From assembly GCA_049601975.1 (NCBI GenBank), contig JBMYRC010000081.1:1-17635 (forward strand): 17,635 nucleotides of DNA. Reading direction: 5' to 3'. Made by a program: the position numbers and the translations under genes. This DNA comes from UBA6544 sp049601975. Its GTDB lineage: Bacteria; Pseudomonadota; Alphaproteobacteria; UBA8366. Under the pieces are notes generated by a model, which was not told where the DNA came from, made no database searches, and was given only the letters and a program-made list of their open reading frames with translations. Position 1 is the first letter of the stretch, and each line of letters begins with the position of its first letter. Shown here in pieces: positions 7,621 to 15,913 of the stretch.

Positions 7621-7699
7621 GGTTGAAATCCAATTTTGTTCCAGTTCGGGCCGCTCTTATGGCACAGGCAATGTCAGGTTTCCAGAGGTATGGGTCTCT

Positions 7700-8683
7700 T
7701 CAGCCGTTGTAGAACGGCCTCCCCTCTCCACGCAGCCACAACCGAACCAGATGTCGCCGACGCTCGGGCTCCGGCCAATCCAAAAACCCGGTTCGGCGAT
7801 GTCCGCATAGGCGATTTTCGACGATCTGAATCTGTCCAGGTTCTAAATAGAACTCCTTCACCATGCGGGGATCATTTAAAATTTCCTCGAATGCCTCTAA
7901 AGCCTCTTTACCGCGCGGATCGAGTTCCTCCCCTGCCAGCTTTTGGCCGTTCATAACTTGAAAACGCGATAACCGCGCAATCAATTTTCCCGCCTTCAAC
8001 TCAAACATCGGATGGCGTAAAATCCTAATGTCGTCCGGCGAGTGTTCGCGCTGGCGATCGAAGATGAAATCTTCGTAAAGCCGCGATAGCAGTGCCGGAT
8101 GGCGGTGCCTCATCTCGTTATGTGCGGCATAGAAACTCACCAAACCACTCACACCGCCTTCCTTCGCCGTCTGCAAGCACAGCAACGAAACATACCATGG
8201 CGGGCAGCGGTTATAACTATTATCGGTGTGAAAATTTTGTTTAACGTTCGTAATATCCGGGCGCACCCCATTCCCAGCTTTTTTACCGGTATCACGGACG
8301 TCGTAGATCATAGTGCCGTCCCATTTCTGTGCGACCGGCCGCTCGATCATCGAACAAAGGAGCCAATAAGCAGCCCTTGCATTATCGTGCTTCCACCGCT
8401 CTATCGGAAACCGGTCTATCAAAACGAATCCTGGGCCCTCATCAAGGCAGTGACGAGCCTTCGAAATTAACCGCCGGCACTCTGGAAGCTCAAAATCATC
8501 CGACTGCAACGCAGGTAGCGGCAACGGGTTCATTCGTAACTCGCCAATGAGGCCTTCGAGCTCTTCTAAACAGTCATCGGTGATAACTATATGTCCCTCG
8601 CCAGGGGGCAACGTCTCCACTGTCCAGGTGTTAGCTCCATCGAGCTTTTTGTCCAAAATCAGATTTTTTCTCAACGCCTGCAT
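7700..8683 (-). CDS. TauD/TfdA-family Fe(II)/2-oxoglutarate-dependent oxygenase
   Basis: A 327-residue protein with the TauD/TfdA fold (clavaminate synthase-like). The iron triad is readable: His152 and Asp154 in QNFHTDNSYN, and His295 in ENRLCGHRRTGF. RRHLVRLWLR near 309-318 supplies the arginine that usually binds 2-oxoglutarate. GGVSGLVSFYAAHNEM and EPGQIQIVENRL also fit the family. The first 60 residues are less typical. Such enzymes hydroxylate small organic acids, often releasing sulfite, amine or aldehyde; the substrate here is not evident. It has no signal peptide and acts in the cytoplasm. It lies 54 bp after dctM and 79 bp before hisG, so it likely belongs to the TRAP operon and may process the imported compound. 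Confidence 0.85.
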   Translation of the reverse strand: MQALRKNLILDKKLDGANTWTVETLPPGEGHIVITDDCLEELEGLIGELRMNPLPLPALQSDDFELPECRRLISKARHCLDEGPGFVLIDRFPIERWKHDNARAAYWLLCSMIERPVAQKWDGTMIYDVRDTGKKAGNGVRPDITNVKQNFHTDNSYNRCPPWYVSLLCLQTAKEGGVSGLVSFYAAHNEMRHRHPALLSRLYEDFIFDRQREHSPDDIRILRHPMFELKAGKLIARLSRFQVMNGQKLAGEELDPRGKEALEAFEEILNDPRMVKEFYLEPGQIQIVENRLCGHRRTGFLDWPEPERRRHLVRLWLRGEGRPFYNG

Positions 8684-8737
8684 TGCGATATTCTAAACGG
8701 TTGACAGTCTGATGCAGCTAAGGTCGGCTTCACTACA

Positions 8738-10039
8738 TTAGTGATAAACTAAATTCGGCAGCCATGTTGCGATAGACGGATTCCAAATTAGAAGAAAGAT
8801 CATCGCTAGCATCGCAAAAACGAAAGGAATGGCGCCTTTTGCAACATCATTGAACTTACCACCCCTGGTACGTATTCCTTGAACCACATAAAGATTGACG
8901 CCTATTGGTGGCGTAATTAGAGCTGCTTCCATAAGTAAAGTGATTAAAATACCGAACCATACATCCGAAAACTCAGGAACACCCAATGCCATTACAATTG
9001 GAAAAACTACAGGTACAGTAGTTAACATCATTGATAGGGTTTCCATAAACATTCCTATCAAGAGATAAAACAAGACTAAAAGTAAAATTGTTTCAATCGG
9101 ACTGATACCGAGATCTCGGATAAAATTTAGCATCGATTGTGTGATGCCCATAAATCCCAGAACGACATTTAAAAATATCGCTGCAAATACAATGATCATT
9201 ATCATTGCAGTAGTTCGCATTGTACCTTCAAATGCATCCCGCAACATCGACCAAGATAAGGTTTTGAAAACTGCGGCTATTATTAAAGCCATAACAACAC
9301 CAATTGATGCTGCTTCCGTTGGAGTTGCTATGCCCGCATAAATTGATCCAACCACAGCGCAAAACAATAATATTGGCGGCAATAGATGTGGTAGAGTACT
9401 CCATCTCTCAGACCACGAGGTTTTTACTTTTTCACCACCCCATTCTTTTTTAAAAATACACGCGCCAACAATGACCGTCATAAAGAGGGTAGACAGAATT
9501 ATTCCAGGTATAATCCCTGCTAAATATAATTCTGGGACCGACGTGTCTGTCAGAAGTCCATATAAAATTAAATTGATTGAAGGCGGTATTAAAATTCCAA
9601 TTGTCCCGCCAGCTGCTATAGAGCCGAGAAATAAACTTTCATTATAATTTCTTTTCTGAATTTCCGGATAGGCAACTGTTCCAACTGTCGCGGCGGTTGC
9701 GACGCTCGACCCTGAACTTGCGGCGAATATGGTGCAGGAGCCAATATTCGCATGCATCAAGCCACCTGGAAGCCATGACAACCATTGGACAACAGCACCG
9801 TACATTCTTCGGGCTATTCCAGCACGAAGCATAATTTCTCCAAGAAGTATGAATAACGGCACCGCAACTAATATAAATTCCTTACTTTTCTCCCAGATTA
9901 TCTCGCCAATTCCAAATTGAATCCGCCCACCCATATGGATCTCATCGAGGGTAAAGCTTAACACCCCTAGGACTGCAGCCACTGGCACTGCTGCTGCGAC
10001 TAAAATCAGTAACCCAATTAATATCCAGCCGACTATCAT
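8738..10039 (-). CDS. TRAP transporter large permease subunit (DctM-like)
   Basis: A 433-residue, very hydrophobic protein with about 12 membrane helices, the usual size for DctM, the sodium-coupled transport subunit of TRAP systems. Diagnostic stretches: VAVPLFILLGEIMLRAGIA, GGLMHANIGSCTIFAASSGS, GSIAAGGTIGILIPPSINLI, and near the C-terminus METLSMMLTTVPVVFPIV and ITPPIGVNLYVVQGI. It begins one base after the stop of the small subunit, indicating coupled translation. Base composition is strikingly A/T-rich: the 60-base stretch 9541-9600 has 19 G/C, while 6361-6420 in hisD has 38. This suggests a foreign origin. The substrate is set by the binding protein at 10768. Confidence 0.95.
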   Translation of the reverse strand: MIVGWILIGLLILVAAAVPVAAVLGVLSFTLDEIHMGGRIQFGIGEIIWEKSKEFILVAVPLFILLGEIMLRAGIARRMYGAVVQWLSWLPGGLMHANIGSCTIFAASSGSSVATAATVGTVAYPEIQKRNYNESLFLGSIAAGGTIGILIPPSINLILYGLLTDTSVPELYLAGIIPGIILSTLFMTVIVGACIFKKEWGGEKVKTSWSERWSTLPHLLPPILLFCAVVGSIYAGIATPTEAASIGVVMALIIAAVFKTLSWSMLRDAFEGTMRTTAMIMIIVFAAIFLNVVLGFMGITQSMLNFIRDLGISPIETILLLVLFYLLIGMFMETLSMMLTTVPVVFPIVMALGVPEFSDVWFGILITLLMEAALITPPIGVNLYVVQGIRTRGGKFNDVAKGAIPFVFAMLAMIFLLIWNPSIATWLPNLVYH

Positions 10040-10040
10040 T

Positions 10041-10679
10041 TTACGCCCTGTTCACATTTTGAAGATTTTCTTCAGTAGACAAAACCACATCTACACCTTG
10101 AGTTTCTTCTTCAATCGTATCGACTACTGAAGGAACTCCGGCGAGTTTTGCAACAAGCGCCCAATTACGTTGGCAAAGTGCGACTGTAGTGTATATCAGT
10201 AAAAATAGGAGAGTTATGATGAACATAACCAATCCAAATACCCAAAAAAATAAAGGTATCCACTGTGGAGTACCCAATGTTGTTATCGCAACGGCACATT
10301 TCCGTTCAGCATCTCGAAAACAAATTGTTGCATCCCAAAACACTATTAAAGCGTGATAGGTCATGATCGCCATAAAATACAATAGAAGTATTAAACCAAT
10401 TAAGTCCAGCAATGCACATAATTTACGTGGCAGTAGATTATAAAACGCATCAATTCTGACATTAGAGCGATGCAATAAACAGTAGGAATATGCCCAAGTA
10501 GTCGATGCCGCAAAGACATAACCAGAATACTCATCAGAACCACTCATTGTGATAGAAAAGAACTTGCGGCAGATCACATCAATGGAAACCATCAAAGCAG
10601 CCCCTAAAAGACTAGCCCCACCAATCCACACAGCCATTTTTGATAATTTTTCAAATCCGTTATGGATAGTAGCTAGCAT
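10041..10679 (-). CDS. TRAP transporter small permease subunit (DctQ-like)
   Basis: A 212-residue membrane protein with four predicted helices (about 15-38, 50-66, 86-108 and 135-165), as in DctQ. The pattern LGAALMVSIDVICRKFF, then SGSDEYSGYVFAASTTWAYSY and LLHRSNVRIDAFYNLLP, is the family signature. DctQ pairs with DctM in the cytoplasmic membrane and supports the transport subunit. It carries a longer than usual hydrophilic C-terminal tail of about 45 residues, rich in acidic residues (IEEETQGVDVVLSTEEN), of unknown role. The start ATG at 10679 lies 88 bp after the dctP stop; that gap contains a strong hairpin. The gene is A/T-rich like dctM. Confidence 0.92.
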   Translation of the reverse strand: MLATIHNGFEKLSKMAVWIGGASLLGAALMVSIDVICRKFFSITMSGSDEYSGYVFAASTTWAYSYCLLHRSNVRIDAFYNLLPRKLCALLDLIGLILLLYFMAIMTYHALIVFWDATICFRDAERKCAVAITTLGTPQWIPLFFWVFGLVMFIITLLFLLIYTTVALCQRNWALVAKLAGVPSVVDTIEEETQGVDVVLSTEENLQNVNRA

Positions 10680-10709
10680 TCCCCGGGACCCCTATCTATT
10701 TCAGATATA

Positions 10710-10737
10710 GCGTCGCACCGACCGCGCGGTGCGACGC
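10710..10737. repeat. perfect 10-bp stem-loop between dctP and dctQ
   Basis: GCGTCGCACC at 10710-10719 and GGTGCGACGC at 10728-10737 are exact inverse complements with an 8-base loop. In the minus-strand transcript the hairpin falls between the dctP stop and the dctQ start. It is very G/C-rich in an A/T-rich neighbourhood. No run of T follows on the minus strand (TATATCTGAAATAG), so it is not a standard intrinsic terminator. Hairpins in this position protect the upstream part of the message from 3' decay and raise the amount of binding protein over permease, the likely role here. Confidence 0.65.
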
Positions 10738-10767
10738 CAATTTAGCAAACAAAAATTTCGCAATTTT

Positions 10768-11859
10768 TTATTTTGGTAATTTAGCTGTCATACCCGAAAT
10801 TTTACCAATCGTTGCATTCCATTCATCAACACATTTTTGGGTACCACAACGTTTTGCCCAACGTTTAAGAACAAAATTCTCAACAACATCTTTCAACATT
10901 GCCTTGTCCTTGTCTGTGGGTTCGATTGGGATCATGCCACCTGTAGGCAGGTCTTTTCCACTAGAGTCTTTGCAAGGCCCACTCGCATTACAATCCATTC
11001 CACGTTGATCATTTAAAGCTGTGGCAGCCCACATTGCATCTTCAAGCTTAGCAGCTTCACTTTGAATAAGGGCTTTAGTTTCATCATTGAGACTACCCCA
11101 AGCCTTATTACTCATCGCCATGATGGACGATGCATAACCCAGTCGGATTCTGATGTTGTGCGTTACAACTTGATACCACTTCGCATTATAGGCTGGCAGT
11201 GTACCAGTGAGCCCACAATCCGCGACGCCCTTCTGAAGAGCAGGAACAACTTCCGCAAATGCGATAGTTACCGCACTGCCACCAACGCCGTTGACAAAAT
11301 CACCAAGGGTCGTGCTGTAGGTCCGTATCTTTTTACCTTTGAGCTTATCAAGGCCATAGGTTTTGATACTCTTGTCACCAAGGTTGCACCACAGTTGCTG
11401 GCTAGGCCATCCATAAACCATCAATAGTTTAGCATTAAATTTTTGGTCTACTTCGCGCGCTAAAATAGACCGATAGGCTTCATTGGCCTTTCGATAAGTG
11501 GGCAGGTCCTGAATGACCCCCGAAAGATCCGCTCCTTCTAGCTCAGGGCTCTCTTGCGCTACATAAGTTGTGACGGCATGCACCGCGTCAAAAGTTCCGA
11601 GTTTAAGCATCTTCATAACTTCGTAACCCGATAAACCGAGTTCCGTATTCGATTTAGCATTCGCTGTCAGTTTACCACCGGACGCCTTTGGAAGGATGGT
11701 TTTCCAAAATGGACCTTCGCGTTCTTTCCAGTGATCAAGAAAGCCCCAAGTACCAGCTACTGTAAAATTCTTCTTCTGTATTTCTGCCATCGCTGGCTGC
11801 ATCGAAAGCACAAAAGTGCCCATCAATACACCAAACAAAAATTTTGATTTAAGATTCAT
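10768..11859 (-). CDS. TRAP transporter substrate-binding protein (DctP-like)
   Basis: A 363-residue periplasmic binding protein. Residues 1-25 are a clear Sec signal peptide (basic MNLKSK, hydrophobic FLFGVLMGTFVL, cleavage after AMA). The mature part has the DctP pattern: LKGKKIRTYSTTLGDFVNGV, whose Arg normally grips the ligand carboxylate, and GGSAVTIAFAEVVPALQKGV. The ligand is therefore probably an organic acid, but I cannot specify it. An unusual set of cysteines (WCNLG, DCGLTG, MDCNASGPC, RCGTQKC) suggests several disulfides near the C-terminus. The ribosome binding site GGGAGAAGG sits ahead of the ATG, and a 12-bp palindrome lies just upstream of it. First gene of the dctPQM-tauD run, divergent from hyuA. 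Confidence 0.94.
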   Translation of the reverse strand: MNLKSKFLFGVLMGTFVLSMQPAMAEIQKKNFTVAGTWGFLDHWKEREGPFWKTILPKASGGKLTANAKSNTELGLSGYEVMKMLKLGTFDAVHAVTTYVAQESPELEGADLSGVIQDLPTYRKANEAYRSILAREVDQKFNAKLLMVYGWPSQQLWCNLGDKSIKTYGLDKLKGKKIRTYSTTLGDFVNGVGGSAVTIAFAEVVPALQKGVADCGLTGTLPAYNAKWYQVVTHNIRIRLGYASSIMAMSNKAWGSLNDETKALIQSEAAKLEDAMWAATALNDQRGMDCNASGPCKDSSGKDLPTGGMIPIEPTDKDKAMLKDVVENFVLKRWAKRCGTQKCVDEWNATIGKISGMTAKLPK

Positions 11860-12167
11860 TACCTTCTCCCTGTAACGTTACATTCTCACGGACGCGGCGT
11901 GTTACACATGTCCGACCGATTTTGGTGTCCCAGACCGAAGCGATTGTCGTATTTTTCAGTAAGGACAGATCCTTTAAAACGAAATTTCCTTAATCGGTAC
12001 CCCGCAACAAACAACCGGATGCGCATAAATGCATCCGATCAAGCATTTATTGATGTAAAACCGTATTCAGTCAAATAGCGATTTCTGAAGCGTTTGGTTA
12101 CAGTCAGGTGTATTGACATCGTTACCGCCTCCGTTTTTCCTGCATTGGTCTAAAGAGGAATTCCACA
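11860..12167. promoter_or_regulatory. 308-bp divergent control region between dctP and hyuA
   Basis: No gene is seen in this gap. It must hold promoters for both the leftward TRAP operon and rightward hyuAB. GTTACA appears at 11877, 11901 and 12097. Two overlapping dyads lie in the middle: GGATGC...GCATCC (12017-12036) and ATAAATGC...GCATTTAT (12025-12050). TTGACA at 12113-12118 is a perfect -35 box for hyuA but has no good -10 at the right spacing. AAGAGGA at about 12153-12159 is the hyuA ribosome binding site. Which element is bound by what is unknown; no regulator gene lies in the cassette. Confidence 0.55.
11871..11882. promoter_or_regulatory. 12-bp perfect palindrome upstream of dctP, candidate operator
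   Basis: TGTAACGTTACA is a perfect palindrome with a central CG, 12 bases upstream of the dctP start and just ahead of its ribosome binding site. Palindromes of this kind with a CG centre are typical LacI-family sites, though other families use similar ones. Its half-site GTTACA recurs twice more in the same gap. The position over the leader suggests repression of the TRAP operon. Confidence 0.45.
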
Positions 12168-14228
12168 ATGGTTTGGTTTGTCGGCGTCGATGTTGGCGGC
12201 ACGTTCACGGATTTTTATGCATTCGATGAGGATCAACATTTAGTTCGTATTCACAAACGGCCATCAACACCAAAGAATCCAGCGCTTGCAATACTCTCCG
12301 GTCTCGATGACCTTGCGCGGGACCAAGGCGTCGTTTCGGACACGGTTGCACGCTTTGCACATGGCACAACAGTCGCCACAAATGCCCTCATCCAACGACG
12401 CGGTGCGCCGGTTGCTCTGATTACCACGGAAGGGTTTCGAGATTTACTCGAAATCGGGCGTCAAATCCGCCCTAAAATGTATGACCTCAAAGCAGACGAA
12501 CCGCCACCACTCGTCCCACGGAAGCATCGAATTGAAATAAAAGAGCGCATCGATGCCAACGGTGGCATCGTTGAGACGCTTGAGGACAGTGCTATTCAAA
12601 AGGCCGTCGAAACCGTTAAAGCATCCGGTGCGGAAGCCTGCGCCGTTGGGCTTTTGTTTGCGTTCCTCAATCCCAAACACGAGCGCCGCATTGGAGAAAT
12701 CCTAAAGGCCGAACTGCCGGATGTATTCGTCTCCCTCTCAAGTTCGGTACAGCCCGAATTCCGCGAGTACGAGCGTCTCTCCACTACCGTCTTAAACGCC
12801 TACCTGCAGCCCATCGTCACCCGCTACATGGACACTTTAAAAGCAGGATTGGCGAGCCGGATACCGCGTGCCGTGATCGGGATCAATCAATCATCCGGCG
12901 GTTTGATGTCAGTCGGACGCGCCGGGGAGTTCCCCATCCGCACCGCGCTTTCCGGGCCTGCCGCGGGCGTGGTAGGGGCCGTGCATATCGCCAAACTCGC
13001 AGGGCATGATGACGTCATCACGCTGGATATGGGCGGAACAAGCGCCGACGTCGCGCTCATCCGAGACGGTAAGGCGGGTATCGGATTTAACCAGAAAGTC
13101 GCCGAATTTCCGGTCCGACTGCCCATGGTTGACGTCAATACGATTGGTGCTGGTGGTGGCTCCATTACGTGGTTCGACCGGGATGGATTGCTAAAAGTCG
13201 GACCCGCAAGCGCCGGGGCCAGTCCTGGCCCCGCGTGCTACGGCCAAGGTGGCGCGGAACCCACGGTCTCCGATGCTAATCTCATCCTCGGGCGATTGTC
13301 ACCGAGGGGCTTGCTCGACGGAGAGATGGCGCTCGATCCAGCATTATCTGCTAGCGCGTTTAAGCCCATTGCAGATCAGCTTGGCTTTACGTTGGAAAAA
13401 ACCGCGCATGGCGTGCTTGGGATCGTCTCTGCCAATATGGTTCGAGCGATACGCGCTGTCTCCGTCGAACGTGGGCACGACCCGCGCGGATTCGCCTTGA
13501 TGGCTCTCGGCGGCGCAGGGCCTCTTCACGCCGTAGATGTGGCGCGGACACTAGGCATCAGCACTGTGATCGTGCCACCAGCCCCTGGTATTCTCTGTGC
13601 ACAAGGACTCGTCGTCTCCGACCTCAAAGAAGATTTCGTCATCAGCGATCGTATCCGCGTCGGGAATGAGGGCATCGTCGCCATCGGCACACATGTCCAA
13701 ACTCTTATCGATCGCGCGCAGGATTGGTTCGCGAGCGAAGATATAGATGAGTCGGCGCGTTGGCTCGAATTGGTGTTCGACATGCGCTATGTCGGACAAA
13801 ATTTCGAACTGCCCGTCCCCGTTGCCGATAGCGACACGATGCGCGATGCGCGTTTCCGTATCGCGCCCGATGTATTGTCTCAATCGTTTTTCGAGTCCCA
13901 TGACCGTGCTTACGGCTATCACAATCCACAGGATCCGGTGGAAGTCGTTAATTTGCGGCTCACCGCATGGGGGCGTTTAAACCATCCTAAAACCGGGTCC
14001 GACGAGATTGCTGACGGAAACCCGGCGCCCACCGGAACACGCCCCGTCTATTTCAATGCCGAGGCTTCGGACGCCGCAGCCGTTTACCACCGCGCAGACT
14101 TATTGCCCGGCCATCGTATTGTTGGACCCGCCGTGATCGAGCAACTCGATTCGACCGCGCTGGTTTATCCGGGAGACACGGCAATCGTGGATGCCGCCCT
14201 CAACTTCATAATTGAGTTGTCGACATGA
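12168..14228 (+). CDS. hyuA: hydantoinase/oxoprolinase subunit A (HyuA family)
   Basis: A 686-residue ATP-binding subunit of the hydantoinase/5-oxoprolinase family, normal length. The actin-like ATPase motifs are intact: GVDVGGTFTDFYAFD at 6-20, HGTTVATNALIQRRGAPVAL near 65-85, LDMGGTSADVALI at about 285-297, and NTIGAGGGSITW near 325. GPASAGASPGPACYGQGGAE and ALGGAGPLHAVDVARTLGIS complete the signature. With HyuB it would hydrolyse a cyclic amide (hydantoin, oxoproline, lactam) at the cost of ATP; related pairs carboxylate ketones. AAGAGGA precedes the ATG. Its last 4 bases overlap the hyuB start. The gene is of normal G/C content, unlike the divergent TRAP genes. Substrate unresolved. Confidence 0.93.
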   Translation: MVWFVGVDVGGTFTDFYAFDEDQHLVRIHKRPSTPKNPALAILSGLDDLARDQGVVSDTVARFAHGTTVATNALIQRRGAPVALITTEGFRDLLEIGRQIRPKMYDLKADEPPPLVPRKHRIEIKERIDANGGIVETLEDSAIQKAVETVKASGAEACAVGLLFAFLNPKHERRIGEILKAELPDVFVSLSSSVQPEFREYERLSTTVLNAYLQPIVTRYMDTLKAGLASRIPRAVIGINQSSGGLMSVGRAGEFPIRTALSGPAAGVVGAVHIAKLAGHDDVITLDMGGTSADVALIRDGKAGIGFNQKVAEFPVRLPMVDVNTIGAGGGSITWFDRDGLLKVGPASAGASPGPACYGQGGAEPTVSDANLILGRLSPRGLLDGEMALDPALSASAFKPIADQLGFTLEKTAHGVLGIVSANMVRAIRAVSVERGHDPRGFALMALGGAGPLHAVDVARTLGISTVIVPPAPGILCAQGLVVSDLKEDFVISDRIRVGNEGIVAIGTHVQTLIDRAQDWFASEDIDESARWLELVFDMRYVGQNFELPVPVADSDTMRDARFRIAPDVLSQSFFESHDRAYGYHNPQDPVEVVNLRLTAWGRLNHPKTGSDEIADGNPAPTGTRPVYFNAEASDAAAVYHRADLLPGHRIVGPAVIEQLDSTALVYPGDTAIVDAALNFIIELST

Positions 14229-15904
14229 CCGCACATCAAGACCTCGACCCAATCACCTTAGAGATCGTCTTCAACGCTCTCCGGTCGATTACCGACGAGA
14301 CATTTATCGCACTGACGAAAAGCGCCTACTCCACCAACATCAAGGAACGCCGCGACCATTCAACAGCGATCTGCGATCTGGACGGCCGCTTGATCGTGCA
14401 AGCAGAGAACTCGTTACCGATCCATCTCGCTTCTATGACGGGCCTAATGGCGAGCCTGCTCGCCAAGTACGACCCGGCCGATATTGAGGAAGGCGACCTG
14501 TTCGTGGCCAATGATCCACATGTCGCGGGCGGCACCCACTTGCCCGACATCAATCTGGCGATGCCCGTATTCATCGACGACAAGCTCAGCGCCTTCGTTT
14601 GCAACATTGCGCATCATGCGGATGTCGGCGGCATGGCGCCCGGTTCCATGGCGGGCGGCATGTCGGAGATTTATCAAGAAGGTTTGCGCATTCCAGTCGT
14701 CAAACTATTCCGCCGCGGAGAACTGCAGGAAGACCTCTTCGAGATCCTGCTGCTCAATGTCCGCATTCCCGAAGAGCGGCGCGGCGACTATTATGCGCAG
14801 ATCGCGGCATGCCGATTGGGGCGCAGGCGATTGTTGGAAGCGGCTAAAACATATTCCATGGACATGCTCCAAGCCGCCTTCGGCGAAATCATCGAGCGAA
14901 CCGAACGGCGCATGCGCGAGGGCGTGGCCCAAATTCCGGATGGCACGTATCACTTCGAAGACGTGATGGACGATGACGGTTTGGGCACGTTAGATATTCC
15001 CATCAAAGTGAAGATCGACGTTGCGGGCGACCGCATCCATTTCGATTTTACCGGCACTTCGCCGCAGGTCGCGGGCAATATCAATGTCACGTTAAACGCG
15101 ACGCAAGCCTCCGTCGCCTATTGCCTGAAGGCCCTGCTCGATCCGGAAATCCCCAATAACGAGGGCGTACTTGAGGTTTGCGAGATCGAATGCCCCAAAG
15201 GCACGCTCTTGAACTGCTCACCGCCGGCGCCGGTCGCCGCACGCGCCAACACCAGCCAGCGGATCATCGATGTGGTGATCGGCGCATTGTCAGACGCCTT
15301 GCCGGAAGCCACGGTCGGTGCCGCCAACGGCGCAAATACCACCGCCGTCTTCTCCGGCAGCGACCCTGTCACGGGAAAGGAATACCTATACCTGGAGACC
15401 ATCGGCGGCGGTTTTGGCGGGCGCAACGACCGTGATGGCAAGGATGGCGTGCAGGTGCATATTACAAACACCTCAAACCTTCCGGTTGAGGTCATCGAGA
15501 TGGAATATCCACTGCGGGTCCTGAGCTACGGTCTGGTCGAGGATTCAGGTGGTGCCGGCAAGTACCGGGGCGGTATGGGTCTGCGCCGCGAAATCACGCC
15601 GGTCGGACATGATTGCATTTTCAATGGTGCCGGAGAGCGGTTCAGCAACGAGCCTTGGGGAGTCTTCGGTGGATCGTCTGGTGACACAGGTCAATTCATT
15701 CACACGAAACAAGACGGCCTCGAGAAGAAATTGGCAATCAAGCCTTCCGGGATCGCCCTAAAAGCCGGGGAGAAAATTCTGGTTGAGACGCCCGGCGCGG
15801 GCGGTTACGGCGCGCCGGAAGAACGTTCGGACGCGGATATTACGGATGACGTCGAGAGCGGCAAATTTTCTGACGCATATGTAAAGATGCATTACGGGCG
15901 ATAA
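14225..15904 (+). CDS. hyuB: hydantoinase/oxoprolinase subunit B (HyuB family)
   Basis: A 559-residue partner of HyuA and of normal length for the family. Recognised by DPITLEIVFNALRSITDE at the start, AENSLPIHLASMTGLM, the FVANDPHVAGGTHLPDINLA segment at about 94-113, IAHHADVGGMAPGSMAGG near 127-144, and toward the end GGGFGGRNDRDGKDGVQ and GGAGKYRGGMGLRREI. HyuB supplies the hydrolytic part, while HyuA binds ATP; together they open cyclic amides. The ATGA overlap with hyuA indicates coupled translation. Nothing typical is missing. Downstream is a decayed gene and no clear terminator. Members of this family also act on N-methylhydantoin, caprolactam or 5-oxoproline, so the name says little about the true substrate. 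Confidence 0.94.
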   Translation: MTAHQDLDPITLEIVFNALRSITDETFIALTKSAYSTNIKERRDHSTAICDLDGRLIVQAENSLPIHLASMTGLMASLLAKYDPADIEEGDLFVANDPHVAGGTHLPDINLAMPVFIDDKLSAFVCNIAHHADVGGMAPGSMAGGMSEIYQEGLRIPVVKLFRRGELQEDLFEILLLNVRIPEERRGDYYAQIAACRLGRRRLLEAAKTYSMDMLQAAFGEIIERTERRMREGVAQIPDGTYHFEDVMDDDGLGTLDIPIKVKIDVAGDRIHFDFTGTSPQVAGNINVTLNATQASVAYCLKALLDPEIPNNEGVLEVCEIECPKGTLLNCSPPAPVAARANTSQRIIDVVIGALSDALPEATVGAANGANTTAVFSGSDPVTGKEYLYLETIGGGFGGRNDRDGKDGVQVHITNTSNLPVEVIEMEYPLRVLSYGLVEDSGGAGKYRGGMGLRREITPVGHDCIFNGAGERFSNEPWGVFGGSSGDTGQFIHTKQDGLEKKLAIKPSGIALKAGEKILVETPGAGGYGAPEERSDADITDDVESGKFSDAYVKMHYGR

Positions 15905-15913
15905 CGGGTAAGC

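Noticed and set aside
12113..12141. TTGACA as a sigma-70 promoter for hyuA
   Set aside because: The -35 hexamer is perfect, but no acceptable -10 lies 16-18 bases downstream, so it is noted in the control region and not called as a promoter.
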